Assembly: GCA_035632095.1 (NCBI GenBank)
Contig: DASQHM010000182.1
Location: 1 to 21,047, forward strand
Length of the DNA stretch: 21,047 nt
Direction: 5' to 3'
From: DASQHM01 sp035632095
GTDB lineage: Bacteria > Pseudomonadota > Alphaproteobacteria > Ferrovibrionales > Ferrovibrionaceae
The notes beneath the pieces are model-generated. The model was given only the letters and a program-made list of their open reading frames with translations. It made no database searches and was not told where the DNA came from. A program made the translations under genes and the position numbers. Positions 1-6,916 of the stretch are shown in pieces (the stretch's first letter is position 1; the number at the start of each line of letters is the position of its first letter).

Positions 1-47
1 GGGCAGCGTTCGTCAGGCCGAACGGTCAAATCCTATCCCCGCAACCA
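1..47 (+). pseudogene. Decayed initiator tRNA (tRNA-fMet) remnant, possible attachment site
   Basis: Bases 24-47 look like the 3' end of a bacterial initiator tRNA: a T-arm-like stretch TCAAATCC, the acceptor strand CCCCGCA and the encoded end ACCA. From memory of alphaproteobacterial tRNA-fMet, 27-47 differs by one base (T for C at 36). Upstream, CGTCAGGC at 11-18 resembles the D-arm/anticodon-stem junction and CCGAA at 18-22 the 3' anticodon stem, but the anticodon loop, variable region and one T of the T-loop are missing, so this cannot fold as a functional tRNA. It may be a shrunken tRNA copy, or the tRNA 3' end left by integration of a mobile element. No integrase gene lies in the window. 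The tRNA identity rests on remembered consensus, not alignment. Confidence 0.5.
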
Positions 48-92
48 GCCTTACCGAACGCCGCAAAACCTCTCTTCCGGCATCGACTCCCT

Positions 93-126
93 GAGCCGCC
101 CCATCGTGGGCGGCTTCATTGTTTTT
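93..126 (+). terminator. Rho-independent terminator
   Basis: GCCGCCC at 95-101 pairs perfectly with GGGCGGC at 108-114 around a six-base loop. An A-T pair and a G-T wobble extend the stem to nine pairs. TTCATTGTTTTT (115-126) follows as the U tract. It sits about 45 bases after the tRNA-like remnant, so it may be that tRNA's original terminator. It overlaps the nominal GTG start of the efflux-protein remnant, which supports that frame not being an expressed gene. Confidence 0.75.
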
Positions 127-366
127 AGCGTCCGCACCGGCCGCAAGCGCCGCCATTTTAGCGATCTCACCTACCAACTCGATCTCGAAGCCGCCGGCGC
201 GACGCAACCGATATTCCAGGGCGGCACCCTTCTGCACAGGCAGCGCGCCGCGGAGGCAGCTTACGAGCAAGCGGCGGCGCAATATCGCAGTGCGTTCCTG
301 AAAGCGTTTCAAAACGTTGCGGATTCGCTGCGCGCCCTGCAACAGGACGCCAACACTTTGAGATAG
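106..366 (+). pseudogene. Fragment of NodT/TolC-type outer-membrane efflux protein
   Basis: The 86-codon frame contains a clear piece of an RND-efflux outer-membrane factor: ATQPIFQGGTLLHRQRAAEA followed by an AAQYRSAFLKAFQNVADSL stretch, the conserved second-repeat region of NodT-family lipoproteins. Only about 60 residues are family-like (about 190-363), against about 480 in a complete protein. The N-terminal lipobox, first repeat and C-terminal helix (normally ending near a GGGW motif) are absent. The frame stops with TAG at 364-366, shortly after NVADSLRAL, and I see no continuation of the family in the next 200 bases in any frame. The nominal GTG lies in the terminator hairpin. I read it as non-functional debris. 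Confidence 0.7.
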
Positions 367-569
367 CCAATGGGCGAATTGCCGGCGCGGCCAAATGTGC
401 CGGCTGGTTCATCAATAGCGGATGCTTTCTTCGGTTGGCGCTGCGCGTCTTCCAGTTGCCGGCGGAAAGCCGAGGTCAGGCTCGCTGCCGTTTCGCAGGT
501 TACCATTTGCGAATTGCATCATTCCGACTCAAGATCGCAGCCTAGCCCGCACGTACAAGGGAGGACGCA
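367..569. other. Intergenic stretch before the alcohol dehydrogenase
   Basis: About 200 bases separate the efflux-protein fragment from the dehydrogenase start. Short open frames here show no family resemblance on either strand. The stretch presumably holds the dehydrogenase promoter, but I cannot point to a convincing -35/-10 pair. It ends in a strong ribosome-binding site, AAGGGAGGA (557-565), four bases before the ATG at 570. Confidence 0.4.
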
Positions 570-1622
570 ATGCGCGGCGTGGTGTTCACCGGCGGACGCG
601 AGTTGGAGCTAATGCAGTTTGCAGATCCAACCCCCGGACCGCATGACGTGGTGATCGAAATGAAGGCGTCCGGAATGTGCGGCAGCGATCTGCACCAATA
701 CCGGCGCCCGAGAGGTCAGCAGCAGGCGGCCACCGGTTTGCCGTCAAATCCCGACCCGGTCATTGTCGGCCACGAACCTTGTGGCGTGGTGGCAAGCGTA
801 GGTTCGGCCGTCGACCAAAGGGAAGCCCACGTCGGCCAGCGCGTGATGGTTCATCACTACCAAGGATGTACCCAATGCGGCCATTGCCGCTCGGGCTGGC
901 AGCAGCTTTGCCAAGAGGTCCCGGTGAAAGTCTACGGCGCCAACGCGCATGGTGGACACGCCCACTATCTGCGCGTACCCGCCAATACACTCGTGCCGCT
1001 TCCCGACGAGCTTTCCTTTGCTGCCGGCGCCGCAATCTCCTGTGGATCAGGTACCGCCTATAGCGCGCTGCGCCGCGTGAATCTCTCAGGCACCGACACG
1101 ATTGCGATCTTCGGACAGGGGCCCGTCGGGCTTGCAGGCACCCAGTATGCGAAGGCGATGGGGGCGAAGGTGATAGCACTGGACATCAGTCGCCAGCGGC
1201 TGGAGCGTGCCAAGGAGTTCGGAGCCGACGAAGTCGTGAATCCGAACACCGATGATCCGGTTGCGGCGATCAAGCAATTGACGCACGGGCGATACGCGGA
1301 CGTCACCCTTGATACATCAAGCAATCCCGAGGCGCGATTGAACGCGATCCGAAGCACGAAGGTTTGGGGCACCATGTGCTTTGTCGGCGAGGGTGGCGAC
1401 GTCAAGATCGAAGTGAGTCCTCACTTACTTCGCCGGCAGCTTACTCTGGTCGCATCCTGGACGTTCTCGAACGTCATTCAAGCCGAATGCGCCCGCTTCA
1501 GCATCGAGCGGAAGGTCGCGGTGGACAAGATCTTCACGCACAACTGGAAACTTGAACAGGCGGAAGAGGCCTACAAGTTGTTCGACAAGCAAATTGATGG
1601 GAAGGGCGTATTCCTGCTGTGA
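570..1622 (+). CDS. Zinc-binding alcohol dehydrogenase (MDR family)
   Basis: This 350-residue cytoplasmic oxidoreductase of the zinc-dependent medium-chain dehydrogenase family would interconvert an alcohol and its aldehyde or ketone with NAD(P). Visible catalytic-zinc ligands are C37 (CGSD), H68-E69 (GHEP) and probably C158. Structural zinc is bound by C100, C103, C106 and C114. The Rossmann motif GQGPVG is at 182-187, and D205 at the end of the second strand suggests NAD rather than NADP. Length is normal for the family. The start is fixed by AAGGGAGGA just upstream. It stands alone, with debris on its left and a separate cyclase gene 103 bases to its right, so context does not reveal the substrate. 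Family assignment is firm; the substrate is unknown. Confidence 0.93.
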   Translation: MRGVVFTGGRELELMQFADPTPGPHDVVIEMKASGMCGSDLHQYRRPRGQQQAATGLPSNPDPVIVGHEPCGVVASVGSAVDQREAHVGQRVMVHHYQGCTQCGHCRSGWQQLCQEVPVKVYGANAHGGHAHYLRVPANTLVPLPDELSFAAGAAISCGSGTAYSALRRVNLSGTDTIAIFGQGPVGLAGTQYAKAMGAKVIALDISRQRLERAKEFGADEVVNPNTDDPVAAIKQLTHGRYADVTLDTSSNPEARLNAIRSTKVWGTMCFVGEGGDVKIEVSPHLLRRQLTLVASWTFSNVIQAECARFSIERKVAVDKIFTHNWKLEQAEEAYKLFDKQIDGKGVFLL

Positions 1623-1725
1623 TCGTGCAGACTGGGCGGCCGATGGTCAAGAAGCGCCGAAGGCGATGGAAGGAGCAAGCCCTATCATCGAATGCGGCCG
1701 GCCGTCCGCGCTAGTATAGGCGTCG

Positions 1726-2847
1726 ATGTCAGCGGCAAACTCCTCTCACGCGACCGCCTTCTGGGTCCGCAACACCATCGCGCTCAAGCTGATTCTGCGC
1801 TTCGCGCTGATCGGCGTCGCCGTCGGCGTTGTCTACGGTCACCTCACTGCCCCCGCTCAGGGCACCGCGAGCATCTTCGACGGCGTGGCGCGCGGAGCAA
1901 TCGACGGCGCGATGATCTCCATCATGATCTCGTCCTTCGAGGTTCTGTTCCTGCAGGCGGAGGCGGGGGCCGCGGTCCGGCGGCTGCCGTTCCTGCCGCA
2001 TCTTGCGATCAAGACGCTCTGCTATCTGGTCATTTTCCTGTTCGCTCTCTCGATCGGCGCAATCCTGCTGCCAAGTCCTCAGGAGCGGGTCACCGGCTTC
2101 GTGATCTATCGGCAAGACGTCGTATTCTGCTTTATCGTCAGCTTCGTGATCGTCTTTTTGTTCGACATAAGCCAGCTTCTTGGTCCGAACGTGATGCTCA
2201 ACTTGCTCACCGGCCGCTATCACCGACCGAAGGTCGAGGACCGGGTCTTTCTGCTGATCGATATGGAGGATTCGACGCGCGCCGCCGAACGGCTTGGCGA
2301 GGTCGCCTTTCACCGTCTTCTCAACCGTTTCGTCAGCGATCTGACCTTCCCGATATTGCGCCAGCGGGGCGAGATCTACCGCTTCGTGGGTGACGAGCTA
2401 ATTGCCAGCTGGAAGCTCGATCGCGGCGTAGAGGACGCCCATTGCGTGCGCGCCTGCTTTGAAGCATTGGCGACCCTCGCGACTCTCGGTCCGCTATACG
2501 AACGCGACTACGGGGTGCGGCCAAGCTTCCGCGCCGGATTGCACTGTGGCCCAGTCGTGGTGGGCGAGATGGGGGTGATCAAGAAGGAGATCGCGTTTCT
2601 CGGCGACACCATCAACACGGCGGAACGCATCCAGGCCGCCTGCCGCGAAACCGGCAATCGAGTGTTGGCCTCGGTGGCCTTGGTCGATCGGCTGCAGCTC
2701 CCGCCGGGCATCGTCGTGCGCTCGCTCGGCGCGTTCCGCCTGCGCGGCAAGGAAAGCGACATCGCCCTCTGCGCACTGGAGGAAACGGCGATGGACGAGC
2801 GCGAGAACTCGCATGAACGGTCAATAGAGTCCGGGAATCAACCGTGA
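1726..2847 (+). CDS. Membrane class III adenylate/guanylate cyclase
   Basis: A 373-residue inner-membrane protein with four hydrophobic segments (about 20-38, 60-78, 92-115, 129-152) followed by a cytoplasmic class III cyclase domain (about 170-345). It would make cAMP or cGMP from the nucleoside triphosphate. Metal-binding aspartates are D179 (LIDMEDST) and D223 (VGDE). Transition-state residues are N297 and R301 in FLGDTINTAERI. The positions that normally specify the purine look altered: R219 where adenylate cyclases have Lys, and A290 where they have Asp or Thr. I recall related rhizobial membrane cyclases with similar motifs, so it may be a subfamily trait. An in-frame TAG at 1717-1719 makes ATG 1726 the first possible start; only a weak AGG precedes it. 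Its stop overlaps the Rhs remnant. Confidence 0.9.
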   Translation: MSAANSSHATAFWVRNTIALKLILRFALIGVAVGVVYGHLTAPAQGTASIFDGVARGAIDGAMISIMISSFEVLFLQAEAGAAVRRLPFLPHLAIKTLCYLVIFLFALSIGAILLPSPQERVTGFVIYRQDVVFCFIVSFVIVFLFDISQLLGPNVMLNLLTGRYHRPKVEDRVFLLIDMEDSTRAAERLGEVAFHRLLNRFVSDLTFPILRQRGEIYRFVGDELIASWKLDRGVEDAHCVRACFEALATLATLGPLYERDYGVRPSFRAGLHCGPVVVGEMGVIKKEIAFLGDTINTAERIQAACRETGNRVLASVALVDRLQLPPGIVVRSLGAFRLRGKESDIALCALEETAMDERENSHERSIESGNQP

Positions 2848-3284
2848 CGTCCGGGCGCAATACGTGCCGTACTCATCGCCAAATTGCGCCCAAGGGCACC
2901 ACGCTTTATCTCGACGGCATCGGCCTGCACGTGGAGCGCTTCGTCGGCTCGGGCGGCGGCAGCCAGTGGATCTACGACCCGGTGCTCGGCCGCTTCATGA
3001 CCGCCGATCCCATCGTCCAGCACCCGGAGGACCTACAGGATTTCAACCGCTACGCCTTCGTCCACAACAACCCGCTCGCCTTCACCGATCCCACCGGCTA
3101 CGGCCTATTCGGCAGGCTGTTCCAGGCAATCGGCTCATTCCTCCATTCCTTCCTGCACAATCCGATCGTGCAGGCGGTGGAGGAGATCGCCGCCGCCATC
3201 ACCTCCAACTCCCGACGTCGGCACCTACAGCTATCCAGCCGCGGGCGCCGGGCGCACGGCCACCATATGCCGCCTTCACGTTGA
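2844..3284 (+). pseudogene. Rhs/YD-repeat protein remnant (core C-terminus)
   Basis: The frame carries the diagnostic Rhs-associated core: YDPVLGRFMTADPIVQ, then NRYAFVHNNPLAFTDPTGYG. Complete Rhs proteins exceed 1000 residues and carry a variable toxin tip after this core; here only about 110 core residues remain. A hydrophobic stretch (LFQAIGSFLHSFLHNPIVQA) follows. Near 3209 the likeness jumps to another frame, where VGTYSYPAAGAGR resembles a YD-repeat segment that normally lies before the core, so the piece seems to be two joined scraps. The nominal GTG start overlaps the cyclase stop and is unlikely to be real. Upstream of the core, TTLYLDGIGLHVERF also looks Rhs-like but shortened. No toxin or immunity gene is visible. 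Confidence 0.75.
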
Positions 3285-3659
3285 TCCCTGCCTTGAATTC
3301 CGCCTTGCCACCGCCGGTCCTCTCTTCGCCGAGACCCGGCGCGCCGCCGCCAGCGCTAGTCGCGCCCACGCAACGAGCTCATCGGACTCGTCCAACAGCC
3401 GCTCCGGCGCGCGCCAAAAGGAGAGGTCAATGGTGCGGCCCTTCTTCTCGTAGTTGAGCGGCGGAGAGGACGCGGCTTCCTTGAAGGCGGCCCGGTTGTG
3501 ATCATCAACTCGGAAGTAGAGCGTATCGTCCGTCACCATCCCGAACATCAGTCCGTCGCAGAACACGCCGATCTTGCCGAACATGCGCCGCATTGTGATG
3601 CGCCCGAGTGGCGCGAGCTGCTCGCGCAGGAATTCGGTAAAGTCTTCGCTGGCAACCAT
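3276..3659 (-). CDS. TfoX N-terminal-domain protein
   Basis: A 127-residue soluble protein matching the TfoX/Sxy N-terminal domain: an N-terminal helix (EDFTEFLREQL), the hallmark RRMFGKIGVF at 24-33, then TDDTLYFRVDD and the family-type YEKKGRTIDLSFWRAPERL. It lacks the C-terminal TfoX domain of the gammaproteobacterial competence regulators. Short single-domain versions are common in alphaproteobacteria and their role is not established. The ATG is preceded on the minus strand by AGGGA at suitable distance. It overlaps the end of the Rhs remnant by nine bases and shares no strand with its right-hand operon neighbour within 200 bases, so it is probably monocistronic. The basic tail (about 105-127) may be partly non-native. 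Confidence 0.85.
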   Translation of the reverse strand: MVASEDFTEFLREQLAPLGRITMRRMFGKIGVFCDGLMFGMVTDDTLYFRVDDHNRAAFKEAASSPPLNYEKKGRTIDLSFWRAPERLLDESDELVAWARLALAAARRVSAKRGPAVARRNSRQGST

Positions 3660-3859
3660 CCTTCGTCCCTAGCCCTGGCGCGGCGGTTTCAGCGCCCGCC
3701 GAATTGTTGTGACGACGATGTTACTAATGTTTTGCATCGTCTCAACTCAGAGCCACAACAGAAGCGAGAGACCATTCGAGCACCGCTGCTTGCACGAGGG
3801 GGCAAGCACGCCAGTTCACGACGACTTGCGGAAGACAGCCTTCGGCGGATGGGTACTTG

Positions 3860-4741
3860 TTAGGATCGGTTCGCCTGAGATTGATCGCCGAGCGCAGCCT
3901 CGGTCAGCGGATCGCCCGCAATGCGGCTATGCCACATCACTCGCGGTTCCTTCATGTTCCACGGCGTCGCGCGGTGCAGCAGGCACCGATTGTCCCACAC
4001 GACCGCGTCCCCTGGCGCCCAGTCGTGGTGGTAGACGCGCGGCGGCTGGCAGGCGAAATCGACCAGCGCCTGCAGGAACCGCTCGGACTCGTCTTGGTCC
4101 ATGCCGGGAATGTTGTGCGCATGACGGCCGATCAGGAGCGACTTGCGTCCGGTTTCCGGATGGACCTTCACCAGTGGACGCAATGGCACCGGCCCGTCGT
4201 GGAAGCCGTAGCCGCTGTAGTCGCTACCCGCCTTCGGCTTGTGACCAAGCTTCGCCTGGCTGTAGTAGAGCGAGTGAAACGCGGCGAGGTCTTCGACCTG
4301 CGACCGAAGCTCGTCGTCGAGGGCGTCGTAGGCGGCGCGCATGTCGGCCCATCCGGTCCGCCCGCCGGAATTGGGCACCACTTCGGCGCTGAACACCGCA
4401 CCCTTGGCCTGCACGGGCATGTAGGTACTGTCGCAATGCCACGCCATATTGCCCTTGAGTACCTTCACGACGTCGTCGTTTTCCGCTTCCGCGCGCAGCG
4501 TGCCGTCGGCCTTCACGTTGCTGATCGCCGCCATTTCGAACTCGAGCGGTCCGAATCTCTTGGCGAAGGCGATCTGCTCGTCGCGACGCAGATGCTGATC
4601 GGGAAAGATGAGCAGCGCATATTCCAGCCAGGTCTCGTGCAGATCGTTCCACGTGGCCTGGTCCAAGCTGGTCAGTTTCACGCCTCGGACGACCGCGCCG
4701 AACGTGGCGTCGATGGGCTCGATGTCGAAAGTGCGTGCCAT
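3860..4741 (-). CDS. TauD/TfdA-family Fe(II)/2-oxoglutarate dioxygenase
   Basis: A 293-residue cytoplasmic enzyme of the taurine dioxygenase family. It would couple decarboxylation of 2-oxoglutarate to hydroxylation of an organic substrate. The iron triad is visible: H102 and D104 in the MAWHCDSTYMP motif, and H256 in CLLHRATPW. The 2-oxoglutarate-binding Arg near the C-terminus is less clear: the segment RVMWHSRIAGD has R267 and R273 but His at my best-aligned position. The open frame extends 155 codons upstream, but ATG 4741 is chosen because AGGAG lies seven bases before it and the family-like sequence begins there. It is the last gene of the liv-type operon, 191 bases after the binding-protein gene. 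Substrate could be a sulfonate, an aromatic ether acid or a betaine; nothing here decides. Confidence 0.9.
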   Translation of the reverse strand: MARTFDIEPIDATFGAVVRGVKLTSLDQATWNDLHETWLEYALLIFPDQHLRRDEQIAFAKRFGPLEFEMAAISNVKADGTLRAEAENDDVVKVLKGNMAWHCDSTYMPVQAKGAVFSAEVVPNSGGRTGWADMRAAYDALDDELRSQVEDLAAFHSLYYSQAKLGHKPKAGSDYSGYGFHDGPVPLRPLVKVHPETGRKSLLIGRHAHNIPGMDQDESERFLQALVDFACQPPRVYHHDWAPGDAVVWDNRCLLHRATPWNMKEPRVMWHSRIAGDPLTEAALGDQSQANRS

Positions 4742-4748
4742 GGTGCAT

Positions 4749-4753
4749 CTCCT
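4749..4753 (-). promoter_or_regulatory. Ribosome-binding site of the TauD-family gene
   Basis: AGGAG on the minus strand, seven bases before ATG 4741. It decides the start, because the open frame runs far upstream without a stop. A competing ATG at 4748-4746 is out of frame. Confidence 0.7.
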
Positions 4754-4932
4754 GGAGGGTGGCCGGCGCAGGCACCTCACGCCCAAGATTATCGGATAAC
4801 GCCGGCCGATGGCGATAGGCGTCAAACCCCCATCCGCCCAACGATAACGATGGTTTGGCCCGCGCGGCCGTTCAGGAAGAAACGCAAGCTTCTCCCGGAA
4901 CCATCGCCGCGGCGACCGCCGCACGCCATGCC

Positions 4933-6180
4933 TCAGCCGGACTGTTTCGCGACCCAGATCGCCTTGTGCGTGGCGGATTCCGGCGGAAAGACGGTGACCG
5001 GAACGCCCTTCTGCCACTGGATGATCACCAGCGGCGCGTCCACCCTGCGGCCCTTGTCGTCGAACTTGAGGTGGCCGCCGGCGAAGTATTTTGCCGCGCC
5101 GTCGTGCGTGTCCATGGCGCGGACCACCTCGGCGACCTTCTTGCGGTCGGCGACGCCGGTTTTCTCCAGCGCTTCCTTGATGATCCAAATGTGGCCATAG
5201 TCGCAAACGCTATCCTGCGTCATCCACGGCTCGCCGGTGCGCTTCTTGAAGCGCTCGATCAGGTCCTCCTGGCCCTTCAGCGCCCAATTGGCAATGGTGA
5301 CGAAGGTCCCTTCCATGTTCTCGGCGCCGGCGGTCTTGAGCAACTCCGGCGCACCGAAATGCGCCCCGTTGCCGACGACCGGGAGCCTGCTCGCCGGAAT
5401 TCCCATCTCGCTCAATTTCTGGAACAGGAGCGTATCGTCGGGAACATTGGTCGAGATCAGCCACAAGAAGTCGGGCTTCGCGATGCGCACTTTCGCGATC
5501 AGCGGCGTCGCATCGGATAGCGGCGGCGTGTAGACCTCGTCCACGACCAGCTTGAGATGATATTTGTCAAAACCACCCTCGCGCATCGGCTTCACGAAGC
5601 TCACGGGCGAGGCGGTGTTGTCGCTGACGATGCCGGTCGTCGTCGGATCCTTGCCGGTCGCGTCCTTTGCCATCGCCATCATCGTCGGCAAGGCGAGTTC
5701 GGCTTGCTTGCCTGCGGTTGCCGAGGTTTGGAACACGTAGTGAAAGCCGCGCTCGGTGATCTGATCGGAATAGGAGAGCGTGAACCAGGGCAGCTCCGCC
5801 CGTTCGGTGACTTCGGTCACGGCCAGCGTGAAGGAGCTGAGCCAGGCGCCTTCGCCGGCGACCAGGTCGGGCTCCTGCGCGATCAGCCGTTGCGCCGCGT
5901 TCTTTGCCTTTTCGGCGCTGTCGCCCGCGTCGGCGATCACCAGTTTCAGCTTGGCGCCGCCGAGCGATTTGATGCCGCCGGCGTTGTTGATGTCGTCCAC
6001 CGCCATTTCAGCGCCCTTCTTGACCAGGTCGCCCTGGCGGGCCCAAGGGCCGGATAGGGGTGCGATCAGCGCTATCTTCACCTCCTTGGTTTGCGCCTGG
6101 GCGGGCGCAGGCAAGGCCGCCAGAACGCAGATTGTCGCGGTTCCTACAAGGCTCGTAAGCCACGCGTTTCTTTTGATCAT
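4933..6180 (-). CDS. Periplasmic binding protein, branched-chain amino acid ABC type (LivJ-like)
   Basis: A 415-residue exported solute-binding protein of peripla_BP_6 type. A Sec signal peptide is clear: basic MIKR, a hydrophobic core to residue 22, and APAQA before likely cleavage near residue 29. The mature part opens with KIALIAPLSGPWARQGDLVKKG, typical of LivJ-like proteins, followed by AVDDINNAGGI and the ligand-domain segment GAWLSSFTLAVTEV. ATG 6180 is chosen over an upstream in-frame start 40 codons earlier because AGGGAGGA and the signal peptide fit it. It lies 28 bases after livF in the same operon. LivJ-like proteins bind amino acids, amides, urea, sulfonates or aromatic acids; sequence alone does not give the ligand. 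Confidence 0.92.
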   Translation of the reverse strand: MIKRNAWLTSLVGTATICVLAALPAPAQAQTKEVKIALIAPLSGPWARQGDLVKKGAEMAVDDINNAGGIKSLGGAKLKLVIADAGDSAEKAKNAAQRLIAQEPDLVAGEGAWLSSFTLAVTEVTERAELPWFTLSYSDQITERGFHYVFQTSATAGKQAELALPTMMAMAKDATGKDPTTTGIVSDNTASPVSFVKPMREGGFDKYHLKLVVDEVYTPPLSDATPLIAKVRIAKPDFLWLISTNVPDDTLLFQKLSEMGIPASRLPVVGNGAHFGAPELLKTAGAENMEGTFVTIANWALKGQEDLIERFKKRTGEPWMTQDSVCDYGHIWIIKEALEKTGVADRKKVAEVVRAMDTHDGAAKYFAGGHLKFDDKGRRVDAPLVIIQWQKGVPVTVFPPESATHKAIWVAKQSG

Positions 6181-6186
6181 TGCCGT

Positions 6187-6194
6187 TCCTCCCT
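6187..6194 (-). promoter_or_regulatory. Ribosome-binding site of the LivJ-like gene
   Basis: AGGGAGGA on the minus strand, six bases before ATG 6180. This is the strongest Shine-Dalgarno in the liv operon, fitting the high demand for a binding protein relative to its membrane partners. It selects this start over the longer frame. Confidence 0.75.
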
Positions 6195-6208
6195 GGGATG
6201 ACGATGCT

Positions 6209-6916
6209 TCACATGCCGAGGTAAACCTTCCTGATTCGATCGTCCGCGAGAAGCACCTCGTTCGGGCCTTCGAGCGCGACGCGGCCGGACTCAAGAACAT
6301 ACCCGAAATCGCAGGACTGGACTGCCTCGGCGACGCGCTGTTCGACCAGCAAGAGTGTCAGTCCGTCGTCACGATGTAATGCGCCGATCCGATCGAAAAT
6401 CAGGTCAGCCACCGCAGGCGCAAGTCCCATAGATGGCTCATCCAGCATCAGGAGGCGGGGCGAGGAGGCGATGCCGCGGCCGATCGCCAGCATTTGCTGC
6501 TCGCCGCCCGACAACGTTCCGGCCAATTGGGCCCGGCGCTCCGCCAAGACGGGAAATAGGGTGAAGATCCGTTCCAGGTTGCGTCTCCAATGGGTCCGCG
6601 CGGCCGGCGGATACGCCCCTATTTCGAGGTTCTCGAGCACGCTCATGGAATTGAAGACCTGGCGGCCTTCCGGAACGTGCGCGATCCCGAGGCGAGCCCG
6701 TTCCGCCGGCGGCAGCGCCAGCAGGTCGCGGCCCTGATATCGGATCCCGCCGCCGGACGCGGGCACCATGCCGGAAATCGCCTTGAACAGCGTGGTCTTG
6801 CCGGCGCCGTTCGGCCCGACGATCGCAACGTATTGGCCTTCTCGCACGGAGAGCGAGACCTCCGACAGGGCGTGGAGTCCGCCGTAGTTCACGCTGAGCG
6901 ATTCAATCTGCAGCAC
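6209..6916 (-). CDS. livF: ABC transporter ATP-binding protein, LivF family
   Basis: A 235-residue ATPase energising the branched-chain-type importer from the cytoplasmic face. Walker A GPNGAGKTT is at 34-42, Q-loop region VPEGRQVF at 82-89, ABC signature LSGGEQ at 135-140 and Walker B LLMLDE at 155-160, followed by PSMGLAP. Ending in RKVYLGM is typical of LivF. The open frame starts 40 codons earlier, but GTG 6916 gives the usual family N-terminus (LQIESLSVNYGG) and a 14-base overlap with the end of the livM-livG fusion, indicating translational coupling. No strong Shine-Dalgarno precedes it. It pairs with the LivG half of the fusion as the second nucleotide-binding domain. Confidence 0.92.
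   Translation of the reverse strand: MLQIESLSVNYGGLHALSEVSLSVREGQYVAIVGPNGAGKTTLFKAISGMVPASGGGIRYQGRDLLALPPAERARLGIAHVPEGRQVFNSMSVLENLEIGAYPPAARTHWRRNLERIFTLFPVLAERRAQLAGTLSGGEQQMLAIGRGIASSPRLLMLDEPSMGLAPAVADLIFDRIGALHRDDGLTLLLVEQRVAEAVQSCDFGYVLESGRVALEGPNEVLLADDRIRKVYLGM

Noticed and set aside
1623..1725. GC-rich inverted repeat near 1694-1709 as a terminator for the alcohol dehydrogenase
   Set aside because: The stem is only four pairs (GCGG/CCGC) and no T-run follows.
3857..5200. 447-codon plus-strand open frame opposite the TauD-family gene
   Set aside because: The minus strand shows the full iron-binding triad and a good ribosome-binding site; the plus-strand product has no recognisable domain.
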